8,316 nt of DNA from Elusimicrobiota bacterium (GCA_023249715.1 JAHFCA010000055.1:1-8316); one strand, 5' to 3'; positions 1 through 6,523 are shown, counted from the stretch's first letter. Notes: a model not told the origin generated them from the letters alone. Program-made: numbers and translations.

Positions 1-612
1 TTCCTCCTGGGTAATCTCAATCATTTTATTGTTGGCTAATCCTACCTGAATAAAATCGTCTACTCGAGGATGTGACGGCAGCAGCATCTTAGGAGTTCCC
101 AAATCTAATCCATAGGCAAGACCGGCATCTAAATTTTGCTCTACGGAAGGCAGTCCGTAGGCGGATAAATTTTGGCTCGGCAAAGAGCTTTGGTTGCCTT
201 CTCGCTTCAGTTGAATGGAAAGAATCCAATCCTTTTGCGAGGCGTTCACAGAACATTTTTCATCGAGTATTAAGGAAATGGAGTGGAGCAGTTCCGCCGG
301 GCCCTTTTTATTTTTAGATTTTTCACAGGCGAATTTTATTTCTTTAATCAGCAACTTTCCGGCTTGGTGAAAAGGCTCCGATTCACAGGAGATCTCTTCT
401 TCTATTTGAATTTCCACCACCGGAGCATTCTTAATTTGTTGTATTTTATATTTTAAAGGTTGAACCGATTCTATGACCACCGTGGCGGAGTTCCCATCCG
501 GGGATTCGGTAACCACGACGTTGTCTACCCTATTTTCCGCCGCCAGAGCGCTCAAAAATCCCAAACTCATTAAAAAAATAAATCCCACCCTCCTCAAATT
601 CAAGACCCCCAT
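1..612 (-). CDS. Exported AMIN-domain protein, C-terminus outside window
   Basis: The reading frame is open from an ATG at 612 to the window edge, giving 204 residues with no stop, so the protein is cut off. The start is supported by an AGGAGG ribosome binding site (621-626) with 8 bases of spacing. Residues 1-24 look like a signal peptide: two arginines, a hydrophobic core and an ALA cleavage site before AENR. Residues about 29-135 resemble an AMIN domain: a VVIES strand, a PLKY turn, an APVVEIQIE strand, and later SISLILDEK and DWILSIQLK strands. AMIN domains bind peptidoglycan or envelope partners and occur at the front of secretins, amidases and outer-membrane proteins. The last visible stretch (about residues 184-204, VDDFIQVGLANNKMIEITQEE region) weakly recalls the first helix of TolC-family efflux proteins, which would make this an AMIN-TolC fusion; that is inference only. 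It follows the TPR gene by 58 bases and is probably co-transcribed with it. Confidence 0.75.
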   Translation of the reverse strand, partial: MGVLNLRRVGFIFLMSLGFLSALAAENRVDNVVVTESPDGNSATVVIESVQPLKYKIQQIKNAPVVEIQIEEEISCESEPFHQAGKLLIKEIKFACEKSKNKKGPAELLHSISLILDEKCSVNASQKDWILSIQLKREGNQSSLPSQNLSAYGLPSVEQNLDAGLAYGLDLGTPKMLLPSHPRVDDFIQVGLANNKMIEITQEE

Positions 613-620
613 GTTACCTT

Positions 621-626
621 CCTCCT
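621..626 (-). promoter_or_regulatory. Shine-Dalgarno site of the AMIN gene
   Basis: AGGAGG on the minus strand, 8 bases before the ATG at 612. It is the clearest ribosome binding site in the window and fixes this start. It shows that the organism uses SD-led initiation, which makes SD-less genes elsewhere in the window stand out. Confidence 0.8.
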
Positions 627-637
627 TTGTTGGCTTT

Positions 638-690
638 AAGGCGCTGTCAGAAAATCTCTTTTGCGAAGGGTCACTTTGCGACAGCGCCTT
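638..690 (-). repeat. Inverted repeat / structured intercistronic hairpin
   Basis: AAGGCGCTGTC (638-648) and GACAGCGCCTT (680-690) are perfect 11-base inverted copies. Inside them GCGAAG (663-668) can pair with CTTTGC (674-679) with one G-T wobble, giving a branched hairpin. On the minus strand the structure begins inside the last codons of the TPR gene, includes its TGA stop (671-673) and ends 25 bases before the AMIN start. No T tract follows, so it is not a standard intrinsic terminator. A role in mRNA stability, processing or setting the ratio of the two proteins is inference. Confidence 0.65.
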
Positions 691-1945
691 TAACTTTTAA
701 AAGTGTTCTTTGGGAAGGACCATGGCTGGGGTCGATTTCCAAAGCTTTTTCCCATTCCTTAAGAGCTTCATCTTTATTCCCTTGAGAATAACTAATCAAA
801 CCTTTCTGATAATGTTCCTCCGCTTTTTGGGCTTGAGTCTTCTTTATTTTTTCCACCCAATCCTCTGCCTCCCTATCCTTGGGATTTTGTTCTAAGACTT
901 TTAAAAATAGTTCTTTGGAAGCGACATATTTTTCTTGTTCGTAGAGAGTCATCGCTTGCTGGAAGGCGGGGGAGACTTTTTTTTCTATTTCCCGAGCGGG
1001 CACAATCCCCTTCGCTTTAATTTTAGCGATATAATCTTTGGCTACTTCATTGGCGGGATCAATCGAGAGAATGCCTTCCCAACTTTTTAAGGATTCGGCG
1101 TAATTTTCTTCTAAGAAAGTGGCCAAGCCCTTATCATAATAGTCGCTAATAAGCCCTTCTTTGCTTTTATTATTCGCCAGCTCTTCGGTTTTACGAATGC
1201 CTTCCAAAGCTTCGTTATTTTGTGGGTCAAACTCTATAATTTTTTTCCATAAATTTGCGGAGACCTCATAATTGCCGGAATTAAAAGCCTCTTTGGCTCG
1301 TTCTCCCCCTAAGACCACAATTTCATGATAAGCGGTTTCTCTATAAATCTGAGCCACCTTTTGAATGTAGATGGTGAGTTTAACGTTGCTCGAAACCATC
1401 GTGGAGGCATCTTTCCAGGCTCTAAGGGTTTCCGGAAAATTGCGGTTCAAATAATAAACAAATCCTTCAAAGATCAGCCTGTCCGCTGAGGCCACGGGGA
1501 AGTTATCAATCTTTCTTCTCAGAGCTGTTTCAAGTTCCACTCTTAGCGCTTGCACTTCCGCGGGGTTAATAGAATTAGCAAACAACCAATGAACATGGTC
1601 AATCGCTTCCATCCAATTTTCTTTTTTTATCTCCTCTTTTACAAAAGACATCCGTTGCCGGACAATTTTCATTTTTTCTTTCTGCTGATCTTCAAGTTTT
1701 ACTTGGGATTCGCTGAACCCTTTTTCAGCGGTTTTGTCCCCCGGAACCATCTGCAAAGCTCTTTGAAAAAGTTTCATCGATTTTGTGTAATCTTTGTTAA
1801 TGTAGGAGTTAAAAGCCTCATCCAGGAGCGCATTAAATTCTTTTTGCAATTGAGGCTCTAAGGAGGTATAGGTCGCAGCCAAAAGAGGGCTGTGAGCGCA
1901 AGAGACCGTTAAGGCCAGAATTAAAATAGCAAGCTTACGTTTCAT
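671..1945 (-). CDS. Exported TPR-repeat protein
   Basis: The protein has 424 residues. It starts with MKRKLAILILALTVSC, a positively charged N-terminus and hydrophobic core typical of a signal peptide, with likely cleavage near LLAA (residues 21-24). The LTVSC segment is a poor lipobox (T at -3), so lipid attachment is unlikely but not excluded. Upstream in-frame extension to 1996 is possible but would bury the signal peptide, so the ATG at 1945 is chosen. Tetratricopeptide-like helical pairs lie near residues 41-74, 154-183, 213-246, 267-300, 327-361 and 374-408. Several carry the LW/SWE/EWEKALEIDP form seen in TPR scaffolds of outer-membrane or surface assembly systems. Between residues 83 and 150 is a charged, helical, probably coiled-coil stretch. 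No catalytic motif is visible. No Shine-Dalgarno sequence precedes the start; instead there is a structured leader (1946-2033). It is probably periplasmic and probably works with the AMIN protein encoded just downstream. Confidence 0.85.
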   Translation of the reverse strand: MKRKLAILILALTVSCAHSPLLAATYTSLEPQLQKEFNALLDEAFNSYINKDYTKSMKLFQRALQMVPGDKTAEKGFSESQVKLEDQQKEKMKIVRQRMSFVKEEIKKENWMEAIDHVHWLFANSINPAEVQALRVELETALRRKIDNFPVASADRLIFEGFVYYLNRNFPETLRAWKDASTMVSSNVKLTIYIQKVAQIYRETAYHEIVVLGGERAKEAFNSGNYEVSANLWKKIIEFDPQNNEALEGIRKTEELANNKSKEGLISDYYDKGLATFLEENYAESLKSWEGILSIDPANEVAKDYIAKIKAKGIVPAREIEKKVSPAFQQAMTLYEQEKYVASKELFLKVLEQNPKDREAEDWVEKIKKTQAQKAEEHYQKGLISYSQGNKDEALKEWEKALEIDPSHGPSQRTLLKVKGAVAK

Positions 1946-2033
1946 ATAAAAAATTTGCCCAGTGGGAGTTAGAGATTCGTATAATGAATCCGCCACTGGG
2001 CCAATAAATCTGCCGGGTGAATCTCTAACTCGT
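1946..2033 (-). promoter_or_regulatory. Structured 5' leader: interleaved inverted repeats with U tract (putative attenuator or pseudoknot)
   Basis: Read on the minus strand from the inferred start of transcription near 2033, the leader holds four segments in order: B' GAGTTAGAGATTC (2031-2019), A' GCCCAGTGG (2001-1993), B GAATCTCTAACTC (1978-1966) and A CCACTGGGC (1965-1957). B'/B is a perfect 13-bp pair and A'/A a perfect 9-bp pair, and they cross over each other. A is followed by AAATTTTTT (1956-1948) and then the ATG at 1945. A'/A plus the U tract looks like an intrinsic terminator, and B'/B would compete with it; both together would form a pseudoknot with B and A stacked end to end. A smaller alternative, GATTC (1990-1986 on the minus strand) with GAATC (1978-1974), would sit inside the A'/A loop. 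I recognise no known riboswitch class. The pairing is seen directly; function is inferred. Confidence 0.6.
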
Positions 2034-2040
2034 GGAGGTA

Positions 2041-2069
2041 AGTCTAGCAGGGAATCTATAAATTTTCAA
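2041..2069 (-). promoter_or_regulatory. Sigma70-type promoter for the TPR-AMIN unit
   Basis: On the minus strand TTGAAA (2069-2064) and TAGACT (2046-2041) are separated by exactly 17 bases. This matches TTGACA/TATAAT at 5 of 6 and 4 of 6 positions. Transcription would start near 2033-2034, two or three bases before the first arm of the leader inverted repeat, which fits a leader RNA that begins with its own structure. Confidence 0.6.
2057..2062 (+). promoter_or_regulatory. Candidate -10 box of the TMTC-like gene, possible leaderless start
   Basis: TATAAA ends 7 bases before the GTG at 2070, so transcription would begin at or next to the start codon. No TTGACA-like box lies 16-18 bases upstream. 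It overlaps the leftward promoter on the other strand, so the two promoters would exclude each other. An alternative plus-strand box is a perfect TATAAT at 1980-1985 with a weak TTGCCC at 1955-1960 (19-base spacer); this would give a leader of about 75 bases containing a GGAGGT (2034-2039) that has no start codon at usable distance. Confidence 0.35.
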
Positions 2070-3572
2070 GTGGAAAATTCGGAATCTAAAAAAGTCATCC
2101 TCTTTATTCTTTTTATTCTCCCGTGGTTTTTCTATTTTCATACGCTTTCTTATCCTTTCTTTTTTGATGACTTTGCCAATATCGTCAGCAATTTAGATAT
2201 TCAAGATCTCTCCCAAATTTTAAAAAAATTAATCACTCGCTCTGGTTTTGGAATGGGGCAGAACGATCCCTCCCGTCCCATCACCTTTTTGACCTATGCT
2301 CTCAACTATTCTCTTGCTCGTTTTAACCCCGTGGGGTACCGCGCCCTCAACCTCTTGGTTCACAGTAGCGCGAGCGTCGTCCTCTTTTTACTCACGCAAC
2401 GCCTCATAAAATTAAATTTTCAAAAAGAAATTCCCAGCCTAGCGTTTTTTATCGCGCTTCTATTTTGCGCGCATCCTTTGCAGTTGGAGGTGGCTACTTA
2501 TATTAGCGGCCGAGCCGATGGGCTCTCCACTCTTTTTTATTTACTTTCACTTTTATTGTTTATGAAATCTCAAGAGCATAGGCTCTATGGGGCGTTCTCC
2601 ATTTTTACCTTTATTCTCTGTTTTTGGTCTAAACCTATTGGGGTCACGTTTCCGGCTATGGCGCTGTGCTTCGATTTTTTGTTTTTACCCAGATCCCAAA
2701 TAAAGCAACGGATCTGGATACATCTAAGTTATTGGACTCTTTTAATTAGTTTTTTAATTTTTAGAGTGGTTTATTTAGGAGGGTTGGGGGACCGGGTTAC
2801 GGACCCGTTTTCTCATTGGACGCGCCTCACTTATTTTTTAACCCAGCCGTACTGTATTTTAAAATACATTCAACTGTTACTATTGCCTTTAGGGCAGAGT
2901 GTCGACCATTTTATAGAACCGTCGCAGAGCCTTTTTGATTCCAGAACTCTCTCCAGCCTTTTTGCTTTGGCGGGACTTTTATTGCTCGCAATACGATTTG
3001 CAATAAGATTTCCACTCTATAAAAAATGGGTCTGGTTTTCGCTTTTGTGGTTCTTTGTCACGTTATCCCCCACCTCTTCCCTATTTCCTATAAACGATGC
3101 CATGACGGAAAGGCGGCTCTATTTACCCTGTTGGGGATTTTTTCTTCTGCTCGGGTCGCTCACCCACCATGCGCGGAGTCGTACTCAAAAAGCGCTCCCC
3201 ATTTTTCTCGTTTATGTGTTAGTTCTTTCCTTGCTCTCTTGGAAAAGATCGTATCTATTTAAAGACCCTTTAAGTCCCTGGCAAGAAGCGGTTCAGCTCT
3301 ATTCTAAAAATACCAGGGCTCAGTATAATTTAGGGAATGAATATCTAAAAGAAGGAAATTTTCTCAAGGCTAAAGAGCGCTATGAAGCGGCTCTCAATTT
3401 AAATAATCAGCTTGCGGAGCCTCATAATAATTTAGGGATTATTTTAGTGGCGCAACGGCATTATAGAGAGGCGGAGTTCCATTTTAAAAAGGCGCTTCAA
3501 ATAAAGCCTCTGAGAGACGCTGAAAATAATTTAAGAAATCTTCAGCTACAAATGAAGCAATCCCGAAACTGA
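2070..3572 (+). CDS. TMTC-like membrane glycosyltransferase (GT-C fold) with C-terminal TPRs
   Basis: The protein has 500 residues from a GTG at 2070; the frame stays open back to a GTG at 1962, but that stretch is the divergent control region and has no ribosome site. After a short charged start comes a first membrane helix (about residues 8-26), then the FFFDD pair (residues 33-34 are DD) in the first outer loop, where GT-C enzymes carry their catalytic acidic residues. SRPITFLTYALNY (68-80), HPLQLEVATYISGRADG (135-151) and the late loop SPTSSLFPINDAMTERRLYL (333-352) are typical of the TMTC/PMT-like family, with roughly ten membrane helices in all. Two TPRs follow at about 415-448 and 449-482, ending in EAALNLN and KKALQIKP. 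Family members transfer sugars from polyprenyl-phosphate donors to proteins or glycans outside the membrane; the donor and acceptor here are unknown. The gene diverges from the exported TPR protein and ends 14 bases from the tRNA gene, converging on it. Confidence 0.8.
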   Translation: MENSESKKVILFILFILPWFFYFHTLSYPFFFDDFANIVSNLDIQDLSQILKKLITRSGFGMGQNDPSRPITFLTYALNYSLARFNPVGYRALNLLVHSSASVVLFLLTQRLIKLNFQKEIPSLAFFIALLFCAHPLQLEVATYISGRADGLSTLFYLLSLLLFMKSQEHRLYGAFSIFTFILCFWSKPIGVTFPAMALCFDFLFLPRSQIKQRIWIHLSYWTLLISFLIFRVVYLGGLGDRVTDPFSHWTRLTYFLTQPYCILKYIQLLLLPLGQSVDHFIEPSQSLFDSRTLSSLFALAGLLLLAIRFAIRFPLYKKWVWFSLLWFFVTLSPTSSLFPINDAMTERRLYLPCWGFFLLLGSLTHHARSRTQKALPIFLVYVLVLSLLSWKRSYLFKDPLSPWQEAVQLYSKNTRAQYNLGNEYLKEGNFLKAKERYEAALNLNNQLAEPHNNLGIILVAQRHYREAEFHFKKALQIKPLRDAENNLRNLQLQMKQSRN

Positions 3573-3586
3573 ATTATTCAGGCTAG

Positions 3587-3660
3587 TGCGCCCAGTAGGA
3601 TTTGAACCTACGGCCTTTCGGTTCGAAGCCGAACGCTCTATCCAACTGAGCTATGGGCGC
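3587..3660 (-). tRNA. tRNA-Arg (anticodon UCG)
   Basis: The 74-base cloverleaf is complete. The acceptor stem is GCGCCCA/TGGGCGC with discriminator A (3587). The D arm is GCTC/GAGC with loop AGTTGGATA. The anticodon stem TTCGG/CCGAA has loop CTTCGAA, giving anticodon TCG, which reads CGA and probably other CGN codons. The variable loop is AGGCC, and the T arm is GTAGG/CCTAC with loop TTCAAAT. A20 in the D loop and C35 agree with arginine identity. The 3' CCA is not encoded (the next bases are CTA), so CCA must be added by a nucleotidyltransferase. The first 23 bases also code for the end of the isomerase gene. No clear separate promoter is visible just upstream, so it may be cut from the isomerase transcript. 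There is no obvious terminator downstream. Confidence 0.97.
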
Positions 3661-5296
3661 ATAATTTATTGCTTAGAGAAGTGAGAGATTTTGAGAATGG
3701 AGCCTTGAGATGAAAATGGATCACGGGACGCTCCTTTCCTTCCAAAGCTTGGAAGTCCCCCACTCCCTGGGCCAGCTCTAACTCTTCAAAACTATATTTC
3801 TCTCCCGGAATAGGAATTGGTTTTTTAGATTCTTTTGTAATCAAAATAAAGAGGCCATGGTTTGGGCCTCCCTTATGCAGTTGCCCTGTAGAATGGAGGT
3901 AACGGGGTCCAAATCCAAAAAGTGTGGCGAGTCCGGTTTGAGTCCGCAAACTATTTCGCATGGAATTCAGGGTGTTTTCTGTGGCAGAATCATTCGGTAA
4001 GAAAGCTAAAAGCCCTATATATTGGTGGGGCTGCGCATTCTTTAAAATTGTTTTTAAAGGGTTCAGAGGGTCCTCCGCTGGGGGTAGAGGAACCTGTTTT
4101 TGCGCCGCCCTGCTCATTCTCATTTGAAAATCCTCATTCTCATAGTGAGGTTTTTCCATGGTAAGTCCACCTTCTTTTACAATTCTGGAGAGAATATATT
4201 TTGTTTGGTCTTTGGCCAATTGAACATCCGGTTGGTCAAACGCATTCACTCCCATAAGCGCGCAAGCCGTCGCTGTCGCAATTTCCCAACGAATAAATTC
4301 TCCTCCTAAATCGGTCGGCTGCGGCACTTCAATTTCTATGAGCGGATGCGTTTCCCCTAATTTTTTCCAAAGGTTTTCTTCCGACGGTAGTTTTGGAGAA
4401 GAATTTTTAATCCTAATAAAAACTCTGTCTTTGCCGTAACTTTTTGGATCTAACAGTTCTTCTCCAACCACAGGCACCAGCCCTTTTCCATCTTTTCCGC
4501 TCGACTCCGCGATCAATTGTTCTATCCACAGTCCTAAAGTTTCTAACGATTTAGGGAGAATAAAGGTAAGTTTATCCTTTCCTTGTTTATAGAGTTCTCC
4601 CAAGGCGCTGCCCAAGCTGACAGCGGGATTCTCTTTATCCACTGAATCTTTCTGACACTGTTCCATCATGCTTTTAGCGCTCTTCACCAAAGCACCAATA
4701 TCTTTTCCCCCCAGAGCCGCGGGAACCAATCCAAAGTAAGAAAGAGCGGAAAAGCGCCCTCCAATATCGGGAGGATTTAAAAATATTTTTAGAAATTGTT
4801 TTTCCTTTGCAAACTTTTCCAAAAAAGTTCCGGGGTCTGTAATGGCGATAAATTGTTCCCCTTTTTGGTTGGTGCGATCGTAAAAATAGTTAAAAAAACT
4901 CGCTGGTTCAATGGTTGTTCCGGATTTGCTCGCATAAATAAAAAGAGTTTTTGATAGATGGATAGAACATTCTAAATTGTCAATCCAATCGGGATCGGTG
5001 CTGTCTAAAACATGGAGAGCGGGATAGCCTTCTTGGCTGGGTAAAGAGGCCCTAAAAAGTTCCGCGGCTAAAGAGGAGCCTCCCATTCCTAAAAGCACCA
5101 CATCTTTAAACCCCAGAGATTTTATAGATACGGCAAAATCGGTAATCTCTTTAAGTTTGGGGATCATCCAATCTACCACGGTAAGCCATCCTAAAGAGTT
5201 GGAAATCTGGAGCAACTCCTTAGGCTCTGTTTTCCATAAGGTTGCGTCTTTTTCCCAAAGCCTTCTTACAAATCTGTTTTTTTCTAAATCTTCCAT
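3638..5296 (-). CDS. pgi: Glucose-6-phosphate isomerase, Tal-Pgi-type domain without the transaldolase
   Basis: This 552-residue protein interconverts glucose 6-phosphate and fructose 6-phosphate in the cytoplasm. Family motifs in order: GMGGSSLAAE (70-79), SKSGTTIEP (123-131), DIGGRFSALS (177-186), QLIAESSGKDGKGLVPV (260-276) with the glutamate expected for catalysis, and GPRYLHSTGQLHKGG (463-477), the PGI signature. The start, with RRLWEKDATLWK (11-22) and SLGWLTV (34-40), resembles the beginning of the isomerase half of transaldolase-isomerase fusion proteins. Here citrate synthase lies upstream instead, so the domain stands alone. It follows that gene by 45 bases. There is no Shine-Dalgarno site. 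The last seven codons and the TAG stop lie inside tRNA-Arg; the recognisable domain ends near HFHLK (527-531), so the tail CAHSSVG is probably dispensable. Out-of-frame stops at 3673-3675 and 3668-3670 mean a single-base change just upstream would end the protein before the tRNA. Confidence 0.93.
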   Translation of the reverse strand: MEDLEKNRFVRRLWEKDATLWKTEPKELLQISNSLGWLTVVDWMIPKLKEITDFAVSIKSLGFKDVVLLGMGGSSLAAELFRASLPSQEGYPALHVLDSTDPDWIDNLECSIHLSKTLFIYASKSGTTIEPASFFNYFYDRTNQKGEQFIAITDPGTFLEKFAKEKQFLKIFLNPPDIGGRFSALSYFGLVPAALGGKDIGALVKSAKSMMEQCQKDSVDKENPAVSLGSALGELYKQGKDKLTFILPKSLETLGLWIEQLIAESSGKDGKGLVPVVGEELLDPKSYGKDRVFIRIKNSSPKLPSEENLWKKLGETHPLIEIEVPQPTDLGGEFIRWEIATATACALMGVNAFDQPDVQLAKDQTKYILSRIVKEGGLTMEKPHYENEDFQMRMSRAAQKQVPLPPAEDPLNPLKTILKNAQPHQYIGLLAFLPNDSATENTLNSMRNSLRTQTGLATLFGFGPRYLHSTGQLHKGGPNHGLFILITKESKKPIPIPGEKYSFEELELAQGVGDFQALEGKERPVIHFHLKAPFSKSLTSLSNKLCAHSSVG

Positions 5297-5303
5297 TAGA
5301 CAG

Positions 5304-5309
5304 AGAATA
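5304..5309 (-). promoter_or_regulatory. Candidate extended -10 box upstream of pgi, possible leaderless start
   Basis: TATTCT, preceded by TG and one base (TGCTATTCT), ends 7 bases before the pgi ATG. No ribosome binding site lies between the citrate synthase stop and this ATG. No convincing -35 box is present. If used, the transcript would begin at the start codon. The alternative is read-through from the upstream operon. Confidence 0.3.
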
Positions 5310-5341
5310 GCAAAATTTGGGTTTAAGGGATTTTTTATGAA

Positions 5342-6511
5342 TTATCTTTTATCAATAGAGATAAAAGGCAGATCCATGGGACCCGTATATTCCGCTCTGG
5401 GTCTCAGCAAGCGGTTATCGGACACTTGTTCCATGTAATGAGCGCTCCATCCGGCCAGCCGGCTCATCACAAACATAGGAGTGAATAAATCGGCGGGAAT
5501 CCCAATCGAGTAGAGCAGTGTCGCGGAAAAGAAATCCACGTTCGAAGGGAGTTTTTTAGCGGAGACGACCATCGCTTCTAATTTTTCCGAAATTTCAAAC
5601 AATGTTTCATTATGAGTTTTTTTGCAGATATTTTTAGAAATTTCTTTTAGGAGAGGAGAGCGCGGGTCTAAAACTTTATAAACTCTATGTCCAAACCCCA
5701 TAATTTTCTTTTTTTCGAGAAAAGCTTTTTTCACGTAATTTTCAACGTGGCTAACCTCTTTAATCTCGAGCAGCATTTTTAGAACTTGTTCGTTCGCTCC
5801 TCCATGGAGAGGTCCCTTTAACGCTCCTATGGCGCTCGTAATTGCGGAATAATAGTCGGACAAAGTGGATGCGGTAACCCGCGCGGTAAAAGTAGATGCG
5901 TTCAATTCGTGGTCGGCTAACATCACCAGATAGCTGTCAAGCGCTTTTGCAAAAGCGGGATCCGCTTCTTTCCCTTGCAGCATATAAAGAAAGTTGGCGG
6001 CGTGGCTTAAATCTTGTTTTGGTTCTATGGGATTGTTTCCGCATCTAATGCGGTCCCAAGCGGCGACAATCGTGGGAATTTGGGCAGTCAAACGAATGGC
6101 CTTTTCTAAATTGGAGTCGGCGCTCATCATTTCCGCTTGGAGGTCATAAAAAGAAGCGGCGGAAACCAGGGTGCGCAGCACACTCATGGGATGAGCGGTT
6201 TTTGGAATAGTCTTCAGAATCTCTAATAGTTCTTTGGGGCAGGCCCTGTTTTTACATACGAGTTCGCTAAAATCTTTTAATTCTGTTTTATTGGGAAGTT
6301 TCTTAAAAAGTAAAAGGAATAAGACTTCTTCAAAATTAGATTTTTCCGCCAAATCGTTAATCGAATAGCCTCTGTAAATAAGGCGCGAACGAGGCCCGTC
6401 TATAAAACAAATAGAGGAATCCGCCGCAATAATATCTTCCAACCCGGTATGGGCGTGGATCGGAGCTTTTTGGGAATCTTGTATTTGCGTGGTTTCACTC
6501 ATAGTTTGCAT
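5342..6511 (-). CDS. gltA: Citrate synthase
   Basis: The protein has 389 residues, the length of the short bacterial/thermophile-type citrate synthases. It condenses oxaloacetate and acetyl-CoA to citrate, and in some anaerobes runs backwards. The three catalytic residues are in place: His236 in GPLHGGANE, His275 in GFGHRVYK and Asp326 in NVDFFSA. His201 (DHELNAST), Arg284 (LDPR) and Arg370/Arg372 (LLRPRAEY) fit the oxaloacetate/CoA sites, and SRLAGWSAHYMEQ (350-362) is typical of the C-terminal domain. A methylcitrate synthase activity cannot be excluded, since short members share these motifs; no prp genes are nearby. The ATG at 6511 is preceded by AAGGAG (6529-6524) at 12 bases, closer than for the ATG at 6502. 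It lies 26 bases after the korB-like gene, so the two are probably one transcript. Confidence 0.93.
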   Translation of the reverse strand: MQTMSETTQIQDSQKAPIHAHTGLEDIIAADSSICFIDGPRSRLIYRGYSINDLAEKSNFEEVLFLLLFKKLPNKTELKDFSELVCKNRACPKELLEILKTIPKTAHPMSVLRTLVSAASFYDLQAEMMSADSNLEKAIRLTAQIPTIVAAWDRIRCGNNPIEPKQDLSHAANFLYMLQGKEADPAFAKALDSYLVMLADHELNASTFTARVTASTLSDYYSAITSAIGALKGPLHGGANEQVLKMLLEIKEVSHVENYVKKAFLEKKKIMGFGHRVYKVLDPRSPLLKEISKNICKKTHNETLFEISEKLEAMVVSAKKLPSNVDFFSATLLYSIGIPADLFTPMFVMSRLAGWSAHYMEQVSDNRLLRPRAEYTGPMDLPFISIDKR

Positions 6512-6523
6512 ATCGTACTACAT

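Noticed and set aside
1946..1996. N-terminal extension of the TPR protein to 1996
   Set aside because: It would place 17 residues before a clear signal peptide and would make the leader repeat coding.
1962..2069. N-terminal extension of the TMTC-like protein from GTG 1962
   Set aside because: The stretch is the divergent control region with the interleaved repeats, has no ribosome site before it, and would put 36 polar residues ahead of the first membrane helix.
3569..3581. Palindrome CTGAATTATTCAG as a bidirectional terminator
   Set aside because: The stem is only five or six AT-rich pairs with almost no loop, and no T tract follows on either strand.
4113..4143. Direct repeat CTCATTCTCAT (two copies, 20 bases apart)
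   Set aside because: It lies within pgi, encodes part of the ENEDFQMRMS stretch, and has only two copies; not a repeat array.
5346..5367. Hairpin CTTTTATC/GATAAAAG at the end of citrate synthase
   Set aside because: It is an AT-rich 8-bp stem inside the last codons with no T tract after it in the direction of transcription; chance and codon use explain it.
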